From the NCBI GenBank assembly GCA_947176045.1, contig CAMWPF010000047.1:1-8663 (forward strand): a DNA stretch of 8,663 bases. Direction: 5' to 3'. This document shows, in pieces, positions 1 to 5,655 of the stretch. The position numbers and the translations under genes were made by a program. How positions within the stretch are numbered: position 1 is the first letter of the stretch; every line of letters begins with the position of its first letter. Under the pieces are notes generated by a model. That model worked only from the letters and a program-made list of their open reading frames with translations. It had not been told where the DNA came from and did no database searches. This DNA comes from an uncultured Treponema sp. (GTDB lineage Bacteria > Spirochaetota > Spirochaetia > Treponematales > Treponemataceae).

Positions 1-101
1 TCGATTTTACGCTGTTCCCGGCGGAAATGGAAGTCATAAGCGGACTGAACAAAAACAAGCAGACAAACCCGACGAACGCCCCCGATAATTTTCCGTGGTA
101 G
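1..101 (+). CDS. Aldo/keto reductase, C-terminal fragment (5' end outside window)
   Basis: Frame 3 is open from the window edge to a TAG at 99-101 and gives 32 residues. They contain a pattern DFTL-x4-EM-x2-I-x2-LNKN followed by a tail ending APDNFPW. This matches the end of cytosolic NADPH-dependent aldo/keto reductases of the 2,5-diketogluconate reductase (YtbE/DkgA) type, which finish with a helix F-x-L-(S/T)-x-E-x-M-x-x-I-x-x-L and then a loop like GPDPDNFDF that helps close the active site. The catalytic tetrad lies upstream of the window, so activity cannot be judged. The gene converges on the nitroreductase, leaving 31 nt between the stop codons, in which I see no hairpin terminator. 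The call rests only on the tail. Confidence 0.68.
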   Translation, partial: DFTLFPAEMEVISGLNKNKQTNPTNAPDNFPW

Positions 102-132
102 AAATTCCGGCTTTTGAAAATTTCGCGAACCC

Positions 133-1149
133 CTAGCATTCCACCCTGTTTCCGTACAGCTCGTCGCCTGCGCGGTCGGGAATCGCGGGAATGGCTGCCG
201 AAAGGGTGCGGAACAAGTCCGCGCACTTCTGCACCTGTGCGGACGATGGATTCAGGTAGTAATAGACGAGCGTTCCTTCCTTCTGCGCCGAAACCGAGGA
301 GCGCGAAAGATGGACGGCGCGGCAGACATCGGCGACCCGGCGGCCGCTGCACGGTCCATCCATCAGCGTGAGGACAATCGAAAACCGGGTTTCGTCCCCG
401 AGCTCGCTGAGCACGTCGAAGCACGAAACGAGCTTTGCCTTTACGGATGCAAGCTCGGATTCTGAAAGCGGCATTTCGTTCTGCTCGCTCCATGTGAACT
501 GTTCTGCTCCGGAGGCTTTTTCAAAGTGGTATTTTGCAATGCCGAGATCGCACCTGACGAAAAATCCGATGCCGGGCTTCGCGCTCACCGTTCCGTCCTT
601 CAGGCGGAATGTGAATTTCTGCTGGTTCAGCGCAGTCGGTGCAAGAAGCGCTGCATCGATTCCCCGCATGAACCAGTCGGGACGCTCGCTGTCCTTTGCA
701 ATCACCTGGTCTGCGCGCTTTACCGGGTGGGCGGCTCCCTGCGTCGTTCCGTAGCCGAGCACTATCACGCACAGAAGCGTCTCTCCGTCCGCCACCGTGA
801 ACGCGCCGGGAATCTTCGAGAACGTCATTCCGACCCAGCATGAATTGAGCCCGAGCATCTGCGCCAGAATGACAAGATGCACGCCCCAGTAGCCGAGCCG
901 CTCCTCCGTGCCGGAAGCCTTTTTCCCGACAAGCGCGATGTAGTTCCGCACGCCGGAAAAATTGCCGTAATGGGCCTTGTCCGCATGGAACGCACCCGGC
1001 TCGTTCAGGACAAGCTGAATGTGCAGCCCCGTCTCTTTATTGATGCGCTTTATTTCGTCCCCAAGCGTTCCCGCCGCCTCCGCGCCAATCTCCCTGTCCG
1101 AAAATGCCCGCACCGCATGGCGCGCCTTCATCGCCTCAAGCTCATTCAT
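133..1149 (-). CDS. Nitroreductase-fold flavoprotein fused to a C-terminal ArsR-type winged helix (wing region shortened)
   Basis: 338 aa. Residues 1-220 resemble the putative TM nitroreductase family (TM1586 type). The N-terminal RHAVRAF (10-16) is the usual FMN-phosphate-binding arginine motif, LGLNSCWVG (99-107) fits the family's core, and APTALNQQKF (170-179) is the second-half flavin motif. Such proteins are cytosolic FMN oxidoreductases using NAD(P)H; the substrate is unknown. Residues 241-318 read as an ArsR/SmtB HTH: LSELGDETRFSIVLTLMDG, then LSRSSVSAQ, then KEGTLVYYYLNP. In ordinary ArsR proteins about 15 residues (end of the recognition helix and first wing strand) separate the last two motifs; here they almost touch. 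The start has an AAGAGG ribosome site 5 nt upstream and a good promoter. It lies downstream of the XRE gene on the same strand. The oxidoreductase call is firm, DNA binding is doubtful. Confidence 0.82.
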   Translation of the reverse strand: MNELEAMKARHAVRAFSDREIGAEAAGTLGDEIKRINKETGLHIQLVLNEPGAFHADKAHYGNFSGVRNYIALVGKKASGTEERLGYWGVHLVILAQMLGLNSCWVGMTFSKIPGAFTVADGETLLCVIVLGYGTTQGAAHPVKRADQVIAKDSERPDWFMRGIDAALLAPTALNQQKFTFRLKDGTVSAKPGIGFFVRCDLGIAKYHFEKASGAEQFTWSEQNEMPLSESELASVKAKLVSCFDVLSELGDETRFSIVLTLMDGPCSGRRVADVCRAVHLSRSSVSAQKEGTLVYYYLNPSSAQVQKCADLFRTLSAAIPAIPDRAGDELYGNRVEC

Positions 1150-1177
1150 CGCTGCCTCTTTTGGATTTCAGTTATAT

Positions 1178-1206
1178 ATTACAATAAATCAGGCGGATAA
1201 TTTCAA
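1178..1206 (-). promoter_or_regulatory. Sigma-70-type promoter of the nitroreductase gene
   Basis: On the minus strand TTGAAA (1201-1206) is followed after exactly 17 nt by TGTAAT (1178-1183). Each hexamer is 5/6 to consensus. Transcription would start near 1171, giving a leader of about 20 nt that includes the AAGAGG ribosome site. Confidence 0.7.
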
Positions 1207-1208
1207 CC

Positions 1209-1225
1209 GTCCGAAAAAATCGGAC
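1209..1225. promoter_or_regulatory. Inverted repeat GTCCGA-N5-TCGGAC just upstream of the nitroreductase -35
   Basis: A perfect 6-bp dyad with a 5-nt A-rich spacer, two bases upstream of the -35 box. It has no U-tract on either side, so it is not a good terminator for the upstream XRE gene. Its position suits a regulator binding site, for the XRE protein or for the nitroreductase's own HTH; this is inference. Confidence 0.4.
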
Positions 1226-1342
1226 AGATTGCTGGAGTGTTTGATTGCCGTCGGCTGCCGCGTTAAGTCTAAGTACGGCATTGTGTTCCGCCACAGGGAA
1301 CGCATACCTTTGCGTCCGGCTATAAATCTGCCCGCGCGTTCT

Positions 1343-1627
1343 TTATGCATTCAGCCGCTCCTTGAGCGCGTCCTCCAGGGCAAACAGCACCTGCGCATAG
1401 TTTGTTTTGGCTTCCGCCGTTTCCTCGAAAAGTGCTTTGTACGGAATTTCGAAGCACCGGGCAAGCAGCTCAATTGTTTCCATCGAAGCACCGCGTGTTC
1501 CGTGCTCGATATGCATCATAAATGCCGTTGAAATGTCGATTTTCTTAGCAAGCTCTGCCTGCGACCAGTTGCGGAGCTGCCTGTATTTTTGTACATTCCT
1601 GCCGAAAATCTTCCGTATTCCTTCCAT
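1343..1627 (-). CDS. XRE-family (HTH_3) transcriptional regulator
   Basis: 94 aa. A Cro/C1-type helix-turn-helix covers residues 9-66: GRNVQKYRQLRNWSQAELAKKI holds helices 1-2 with the conserved Q-x-E-L-A, STAFMMHIEHGTR is the recognition helix and turn, and METIELLARCFEIPYKALF is the closing helix pair. Residues 70-94 form an extra helix that could dimerise. No enzyme or ligand domain is present, which fits a small local repressor. It is divergent from the DUF697-like operon, and the 123-bp shared region carries repeated TTATCTG elements that are its natural candidate operators. No Shine-Dalgarno is visible before the ATG (upstream is TCTTTTGTTTT) and no upstream in-frame start exists, so it may be weakly or leaderlessly translated. 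Confidence 0.85.
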   Translation of the reverse strand: MEGIRKIFGRNVQKYRQLRNWSQAELAKKIDISTAFMMHIEHGTRGASMETIELLARCFEIPYKALFEETAEAKTNYAQVLFALEDALKERLNA

Positions 1628-1648
1628 AAAACAAAAGAGTAAGACTGA

Positions 1649-1721
1649 CAGATAATTATTGACATAGACTTTAGGATAGTGATTTTCTTATCTGAAAGAT
1701 AGCAGAATCATTATCTGCAAG
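1649..1721. promoter_or_regulatory. Candidate operator region with three TTATCTG elements between the XRE gene and its divergent operon
   Basis: TTATCTGAAAG (1688-1698) and TTATCTGCAAG (1711-1721) are 10/11 identical direct repeats 23 bp apart. CAGATAAT (1649-1656) is the same element inverted and pairs exactly with ATTATCTG (1710-1717). A small dyad TATCT-GAA-AGATA lies at 1689-1701. A TTGACA at 1659-1664 (plus) could be a -35, but no convincing -10 lies 16-18 nt downstream, so the promoters are unassigned. Confidence 0.45.
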
Positions 1722-1750
1722 TTGTACAGCGATTACAAAAGGAGCGTTCG

Positions 1751-2116
1751 ATGACAGAAGAGCAGAAGAGCAAATGTCATGCAATCATTCATTCCCATGC
1801 CGTTCTGGCAGGAGCGGGAAATGTAATTTTGGTGCCAGGGCTTGGAGTTGCCGCCGATATCGGAACGATGACGACAATGGCAATGGCACTTTCGGGAGTT
1901 TTTGGAGGAGGCATAGGAAAAGAAGTCGCGAAAAATATAGCAACTGCGACGCTGAAACGAACTGTATTGAAGCAGCCTATCAAAACCGCAGCCAAGGAAC
2001 TTTCAAAGCTGATTCCCGGACTGGGACAAATTGTCGCGCCTTCGATAAGCGTTACAATGCTTGAAGCTGCCGGCTGGGCAATGGCGCACCAATTTGAAAA
2101 AGAAACCGGCAATTAA
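1751..2116 (+). CDS. DUF697-like small hydrophobic protein
   Basis: 121 aa with a strong ribosome site (AAGGAG at 1739-1744, 6 nt from ATG). The protein begins with a short polar segment (CHAIIHSHAV), then two glycine-rich apolar stretches (about 17-55 and 85-110). The motif (V/I)PGLG occurs twice, at 28-32 and 88-92, in similar settings, giving an internally repeated architecture. This resembles the membrane-associating DUF697-type domain found alone or beside GTPase domains; no GTPase motif is present here. The cellular role of such stand-alone domains is not known to me. It is the first gene of a short operon, divergent from the XRE regulator, with the next start 22-35 nt downstream. G+C is visibly lower than in the flanking genes. 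A membrane-perturbing role is conceivable but unsupported. Confidence 0.75.
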   Translation: MTEEQKSKCHAIIHSHAVLAGAGNVILVPGLGVAADIGTMTTMAMALSGVFGGGIGKEVAKNIATATLKRTVLKQPIKTAAKELSKLIPGLGQIVAPSISVTMLEAAGWAMAHQFEKETGN

Positions 2117-2151
2117 ATTCTGTAAAGTGAGGTTCAATATGGCAGAAAGAA

Positions 2152-2334
2152 ATGATAAACCGCGCAGATTTCGGGATGCCCGGGAAGACGCAACTGTCGG
2201 CAGCATTGAAAGAGATTATAGAAGACAAATACGGACTTCCGCCCGGAAGCGTTTCCATCAGAAATCCGGACGGAACAAATTCAAGAAGCGACAAGAAAAT
2301 CGGCAACTTGAAGACCGATCACGAACAAAAATAA
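2152..2334 (+). CDS. Small hypothetical protein, start or frame uncertain
   Basis: 60 aa, acidic and basic mixed, with a clean protein-like core: a helix TQLSAALKEIIEDKYG, then LPPGSVSIRNPDG and a lysine-rich tail. I do not recognise the family. The stop at 2332-2334 lies 10 nt before a rho-independent terminator, which supports it as the last gene of the DUF697-like operon. The start is the problem. ATG 2152 has no proper ribosome site, whereas ATG 2139 has GAGG 6 nt upstream but lies in another frame and reads MAERNDKPRRF before diverging. A one-base shift near 2173 would join that start to GMPGKTQL of this frame. Either the gene starts poorly at 2152, or there is a frameshift or sequence error. 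Confidence 0.6.
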   Translation: MINRADFGMPGKTQLSAALKEIIEDKYGLPPGSVSIRNPDGTNSRSDKKIGNLKTDHEQK

Positions 2335-2344
2335 GCTATCCAAT

Positions 2345-2375
2345 CTGCTTTCAAAAATTGGAAGCAGTTTATTTT
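2345..2375 (+). terminator. Rho-independent terminator of the DUF697-like operon
   Basis: Stem CTGCTTTC (2345-2352) and GGAAGCAG (2360-2367), 8 bp with one T-G wobble, 7-nt loop, followed directly by TTTATTTT (2368-2375). It begins 10 nt after the stop of the preceding gene. Confidence 0.8.
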
Positions 2376-2392
2376 AAACCTTGGATTCGTAT

Positions 2393-2617
2393 ATGTGCCG
2401 TTTTTTGCCAACGGAAAATTCTGCATCCGTTTCCTACATCTGCGGAAACTGCGGATTTTCATTTAAATCATCAGGAACTCCGAGCGTTTCTGCCAGTTCA
2501 AAAAAGGAACTGGAAAGCAGGCAGCATATCATTAAAGCTCCCCAGTTGAATATCGTCTGCCCGAACTGCAAAAGCTCACAAATAACAATCGCGTTTGGAA
2601 AATGGTATGAAAGATAA
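2393..2617 (+). CDS. Small four-cysteine zinc-ribbon protein
   Basis: 74 aa from ATG 2393; a TTG at 2381 would add four residues. Two knuckles CGNC (17-20) and CPNC (56-59) with 35 residues between them make a classic zinc-ribbon-like Cys4 site, followed by a beta-like ITIAFGKWYER end. The linker SASSKKELESRQH looks helical. Such proteins may bind zinc structurally or contact nucleic acid or protein partners; no specific function can be assigned. No Shine-Dalgarno precedes either start, and the reading frame opens only a few bases after a terminator, so its promoter must overlap that terminator or the terminator must leak. Its 3' end overlaps the next start by 11 nt. Composition is low-GC like the operon before it. 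Confidence 0.68.
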   Translation: MCRFLPTENSASVSYICGNCGFSFKSSGTPSVSASSKKELESRQHIIKAPQLNIVCPNCKSSQITIAFGKWYER

Positions 2618-2753
2618 AAAAACGCGTTCCAGTTCTGAACCAAAACTGAAACATGTGGCAGCAATTGAGAAAATCATAGGAATTCTTTCATTTTTTACAG
2701 GAAAAATGATAAAATCCGGCGGAACAGAATCTGCCAACAAAGACCGATTGTAA
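2607..2753 (+). CDS. 48-residue hypothetical protein overlapping the zinc-ribbon gene
   Basis: ATG at 2607-2609 lies inside the last codons of the zinc-ribbon gene and the stop TAA is at 2751-2753. The peptide has a basic, polar start (MKDKKTRSSSEP), an amphipathic or apolar helix (HVAAIEKIIGILSFFTGKMI) and a polar end. The 11-nt overlap suggests translational coupling; the only ribosome-site-like sequence is TGGAAAATGG upstream. I do not recognise it. Support is the overlap, the sensible composition and the fact that it fills the gap up to the convergent rhodanese gene. It could be a chance frame. Confidence 0.42.
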   Translation: MKDKKTRSSSEPKLKHVAAIEKIIGILSFFTGKMIKSGGTESANKDRL

Positions 2754-2798
2754 TTTCAATCCGCTTTTGCCATTCCTTGCGCCAAAACTCTCCACGTC

Positions 2799-3215
2799 CT
2801 ACCGTTCAAGCTCTCCTGCGTAGTCAAGGATGCCGCCGATTTCAGTGATGTCCGTGTAGCCGAGGGCGGCGAGTTTCTGCGCGGCTTCCTTGCTGCGCCG
2901 TCCGCTCCGGCAGTAGACGAACAGGGGTTGAGCTGTGTCGGAGAGCAGCTCGCGGACGCTTTCCGCGCTGATTGTTTCGTTCGTGAGGAGCCGCGCGCCG
3001 GGAATATGCCCCTGCGCGAATTCGTCAGGGCGGCGCACGTCAAGCAGCACGAACTGTCCGTCCTCAAGCGCGCCCATCAGGGAAAGCCCTTCGCCCATGG
3101 AAACAGAACGGAAGCCGCCCCGGCTTCCTCCGTCCGCCTTGCCCTGCTTCGCAAAACAGCTGAAAAGACCGAACATACACACCGCCGCACAAAAGATTTT
3201 ACAAAAACGCTTCAT
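2799..3215 (-). CDS. Rhodanese-domain lipoprotein
   Basis: 138 aa from ATG 3215. Residues 1-20 are a lipoprotein signal: MKR, an apolar stretch, then the lipobox LFSC with Cys20, of the relaxed type common in spirochaetes. A single rhodanese domain fills about 34-138: LLDVRRPDEFAQGHIPGA is the CH2A-like motif, and the active loop is CRSGRRS (102-108) with the persulfide-forming Cys102 intact. The end is EIGGILDYAGELER. The expected role is sulfur or persulfide transfer at the cell surface or in the periplasm; donor and acceptor are unknown. The chosen start has AAGGG 8 nt upstream and places the signal peptide at the N-terminus. The same frame is open 48 more codons to an ATG at 3359, only 14 nt after the receptor gene. 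It is probably co-transcribed with that receptor. Confidence 0.82.
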   Translation of the reverse strand: MKRFCKIFCAAVCMFGLFSCFAKQGKADGGSRGGFRSVSMGEGLSLMGALEDGQFVLLDVRRPDEFAQGHIPGARLLTNETISAESVRELLSDTAQPLFVYCRSGRRSKEAAQKLAALGYTDITEIGGILDYAGELER

Positions 3216-3373
3216 CGCAGATTCCCTTGAGCGCGTGAATGCTCCCGCAGCTTCTTGCAGCGCGCTGTCGCTGATTCCGCTTCCGCCTGAAACTCTATCT
3301 TCGGCTGCCTGACGCTTTTTCCTGCGTCTGGCTTTGCGGGGACGTTTTACAAGCTCCATCCCCTTCCGTCTCC

Positions 3374-5353
3374 CTACGCGGAGAACTCGTCTATCTGGCT
3401 GCCGATTTTTGTGATGGCGGTGTGCATCCGCTCGGTCATTGCGGTGAGGGAGTTGCCGGTCTCGTCGATGTGCGCTGTGCCTTCGCTCAGGTCGGCGACG
3501 CTGCCGTTCATCGAGGAAGTCATCTGCTGAAGCCGCCGCACTTCCTCCAGAATCGTCTGGTTGCCCGCGCCCATTTCTTCGGCGGCGCCGCGCACTTCAG
3601 CCGTGCTTCCGTTCATGGACTGGAGCGCGTCCGTAATCTGCCTTGAGCCGGCAAGCTGCTGCTCCATCGTCTCCCTGATTCCCAGCACGAGCGAGTCGGT
3701 GTCCTCAACCTGGTGCGAAACCTGAGCGAACGTTGCGCTTGCGTCCGTGGAAACCGCCGCCATTTCCGTTATGGAGTCCTTGATGTTGCCCAGCTGCTCG
3801 CCGATTGTCCGGGACTGCACCGAGGACGTTTCGGAAAGCTTTCTGATTTCATCGGCGACGACGCTGAATCCGCGTCCGGCGTTTCCTGCGTGGGCGGCTT
3901 CAATCGCCGCGTTCATGGCGAGCAGGTTCGTCTGGCTTGCGATTGCCGCAATCGTCTTGTTCGCCTCCTGAAGCATCACGGACTGGTCTTCAATCTGCTG
4001 GATGAGCGTGTTCACGGACTGCTGCTTGCTGATTCCCGCCTGCATGTTTTCCTGGAGCTCGCCGAACGACGACGCCATTTTTTCCACGGAGCCGTTCACG
4101 GATTGGATGCCGCCGATCATCTGCTCCACCGCCGAGCTTGCCTGCGTGATGCTTTCGGACTGCGACGCAATCATGCGGCCGAGCCCTTCGATGTTCGACG
4201 CAATCTGGTTCACTGCGCCCGCCGTCTCTTCAACGCTGGAGCTTTGGCTTTCAATCTGCTGCCGCACATCGTCGATGCTGGAAATCATCCTGCTGATTGC
4301 CGCCGATGTGTCCTGCACGCTCGCCGCCATGTCGCTGCCCACGGCGCCAAGCTCGTCCTTCGACTGCGTAACGCCCGTGATGATGCCGCGGATTTTCTTC
4401 ATTTCTATGGAAAGCGTTTCGCCGAGCGCGCTTGCCTTCGCCTGCATATTGTTGACGACGACTGTGTTCAGAATCAGGCAGAGCGTGATGAGGACGGCGA
4501 GGACTGCCACGACAATCAGTATGCTCCTGCGGAGCTCGCCCGTGAAGTCGGAGACCGGCCCGCGCGCGACTATGTACCACGGCGTGATTCCCACGGAGCG
4601 GCTGGCGATGTAGGTTCCGCCGGAAAGCCGCGCGCCCGCGTCAAGCTGTTCCCTGCGCTCGCCGCTCTCATCGAAGTAGTTTGCAGCCATGATTTTGCGC
4701 GGATCGGAATTTGTTACGTATCTTCCCTTGCTGTCAATGATGGACGTCTCGCCGTTTTTCGAGACCGATATGTCCGCCGTTATCTTCGTCAGCTCGTCAA
4801 GCCCGATGTCGAATCCCGTGATGCCGACCATGGTGCGCGTGCTGTCGTACACCGCCTCCGTGAATGAAATGCAGTAGGCGTTCGTCCGCACGTTCAGGTA
4901 CGCGTAGCAGAAGAGCTTGCCCTGCATCTTCTTCGCGCCGATATACCACGGCCGCGTGGACTGATCCCATTCGGCATCGGGCGGCGACCAGTCGTAGCTC
5001 ATCACAAGCGTTCCGCCTTTCGGAAGCGGCGTTACCGTCGTCCAGTAGTATGACGCCGACTCGTACTGGCCTGCGATGCGGCGCAGGAGGTAGCTGATGA
5101 ACTGGGGATCCTGATTGTCCCCGGTGAGCGCGGCGATTGAATGAAGGCTTGCGATGGCAGGCTCGAAGCAGTCCATAATCTGGCTTTCGGCAAGCTTCAG
5201 CTTTTCATCCGCGCTGCTGACGATGTTTTCGTCAATCATGCGGTTCGTGAGCCTGATGAATGACACGCTCGTAAAGACCGCCACCGCCGCAAGAGGAACA
5301 AAGCTCACGGCGAAAAGCGCCGGAGTAAGCTGAATTTTCTTTCGGGACTTCAT
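3374..5353 (-). CDS. Methyl-accepting chemotaxis protein with dCache sensor, no clear HAMP
   Basis: 659 aa from ATG 5353. TM1 is about 11-33, a periplasmic double-Cache domain 35-275, TM2 277-300, and a methyl-accepting signalling domain fills the rest. The sensor keeps R134-P-W136-Y137 and GFD182IGL, positions matching the ligand-contact motif of amino-acid dCache domains, but the tyrosine expected five residues before the arginine is Trp129. No HAMP proline/DExG pattern follows TM2; only a weak DELGAVGSDM (333-342) is seen. The hairpin tip IASQTNLLAMNAAIEAAHAG (471-490) that binds CheW/CheA is intact. No C-terminal CheR-tether pentapeptide is seen. The frame stays open upstream to 5602, but those residues are low-complexity and lie beyond the promoter, so 5353 is chosen. 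There is no Shine-Dalgarno; the mRNA is probably near-leaderless. The rhodanese gene follows. Confidence 0.92.
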   Translation of the reverse strand: MKSRKKIQLTPALFAVSFVPLAAVAVFTSVSFIRLTNRMIDENIVSSADEKLKLAESQIMDCFEPAIASLHSIAALTGDNQDPQFISYLLRRIAGQYESASYYWTTVTPLPKGGTLVMSYDWSPPDAEWDQSTRPWYIGAKKMQGKLFCYAYLNVRTNAYCISFTEAVYDSTRTMVGITGFDIGLDELTKITADISVSKNGETSIIDSKGRYVTNSDPRKIMAANYFDESGERREQLDAGARLSGGTYIASRSVGITPWYIVARGPVSDFTGELRRSILIVVAVLAVLITLCLILNTVVVNNMQAKASALGETLSIEMKKIRGIITGVTQSKDELGAVGSDMAASVQDTSAAISRMISSIDDVRQQIESQSSSVEETAGAVNQIASNIEGLGRMIASQSESITQASSAVEQMIGGIQSVNGSVEKMASSFGELQENMQAGISKQQSVNTLIQQIEDQSVMLQEANKTIAAIASQTNLLAMNAAIEAAHAGNAGRGFSVVADEIRKLSETSSVQSRTIGEQLGNIKDSITEMAAVSTDASATFAQVSHQVEDTDSLVLGIRETMEQQLAGSRQITDALQSMNGSTAEVRGAAEEMGAGNQTILEEVRRLQQMTSSMNGSVADLSEGTAHIDETGNSLTAMTERMHTAITKIGSQIDEFSA

Positions 5354-5363
5354 AGTGCAAAAA

Positions 5364-5392
5364 ATCATAGCGGAAATTGTTATGCTTGTCAA
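5364..5392 (-). promoter_or_regulatory. Near-consensus sigma-70 promoter of the minus-strand chemoreceptor
   Basis: On the minus strand a perfect -35 TTGACA (5387-5392), a 17-nt spacer and TATGAT (5364-5369) as the -10. The ATG at 5353 begins only 11 nt after the -10, so the transcript would start about 2-5 nt before the start codon. Confidence 0.8.
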
Positions 5393-5401
5393 TTGTATCA
5401 T

Positions 5402-5411
5402 GGGGGGGGGG
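5402..5411. repeat. Homopolymer of ten G upstream of the chemoreceptor promoter
   Basis: Ten consecutive G on the plus strand (C on the minus), ending 9 nt from the -35 box of the minus-strand receptor. It is the longest mononucleotide G/C run I noticed in the window. Such tracts change length by slipped-strand mispairing and can alter promoter strength. Confidence 0.95.
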
Positions 5412-5443
5412 TAATGAAACTGAGCTTCTTTGATTCTTCTCCG

Positions 5444-5457
5444 CCGCCGCGCGGCGG
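5444..5457. repeat. Perfect 14-bp GC palindrome between the two receptor genes
   Basis: CCGCCGC followed directly by its complement GCGGCGG, with no spacer. It lies between the divergent promoters. It is either a protein-binding dyad or a by-product of GC-rich sequence. Confidence 0.6.
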
Positions 5458-5464
5458 GTGCGGG

Positions 5465-5481
5465 CGCGGAATTTTTCCGCG
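5465..5481. repeat. 7-bp inverted repeat CGCGGAA-TTT-TTCCGCG
   Basis: A perfect stem with a 3-nt loop, seven bases after the GC palindrome. No U-tract follows on either strand, so it is not a typical terminator. Function unknown. Confidence 0.55.
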
Positions 5482-5529
5482 TTCCTCTGAAAGGCGGCCC
5501 GGTTCCGGCGGCCAGCTTGTTCCCGCTTC

Positions 5530-5559
5530 TTGACGGAAATCCCAGCCGTATGGTATCTT
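5530..5559 (+). promoter_or_regulatory. Possible promoter of the plus-strand chemoreceptor
   Basis: TTGACG (5530-5535, 5/6), an 18-nt spacer and TATCTT (5554-5559, 4/6) followed by a T-run. It would give a leader of roughly 90 nt. It is weaker than the divergent promoter, so this is tentative. Confidence 0.4.
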
Positions 5560-5655
5560 TTTTTGTGCTGTCAGTCAGGCGGTCATGTAACGCTCGATGC
5601 AATCCCCTGCGCCGCAGTCGAATACGCGTCTGAAAGAATCAGCATGGAGTATTCA

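Noticed and set aside
1285..1301. Small dyad GTTCC-N7-GGAAC downstream of the XRE gene
   Set aside because: Only 5 bp, no U-tract, expected by chance in a stretch this long. I see nothing else in 1226-1342.
2746..2761. GATTG-N6-CAATC hairpin at the end of the 48-residue gene
   Set aside because: A 5-bp weak stem overlapping the stop codon without a U-tract; not a credible terminator.
3713..4867. Long open frame (384 codons) opposite the minus-strand receptor
   Set aside because: It is antisense to a well-supported chemoreceptor, rich in Arg/His/Ala, and has no recognisable domain; it is a by-product of GC-rich codon use.
5354..5602. N-terminal extension of the minus-strand receptor up to 5602
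   Set aside because: It would cross the promoter and the G-tract and adds a low-complexity arginine/proline segment before a normal TM1.
5560..5655. Riboswitch, such as a cyclic-di-GMP type, in the leader of the plus-strand receptor
   Set aside because: I could not find the conserved core or the paired elements; only a tight CTGCG-C-CGCAG palindrome is visible.
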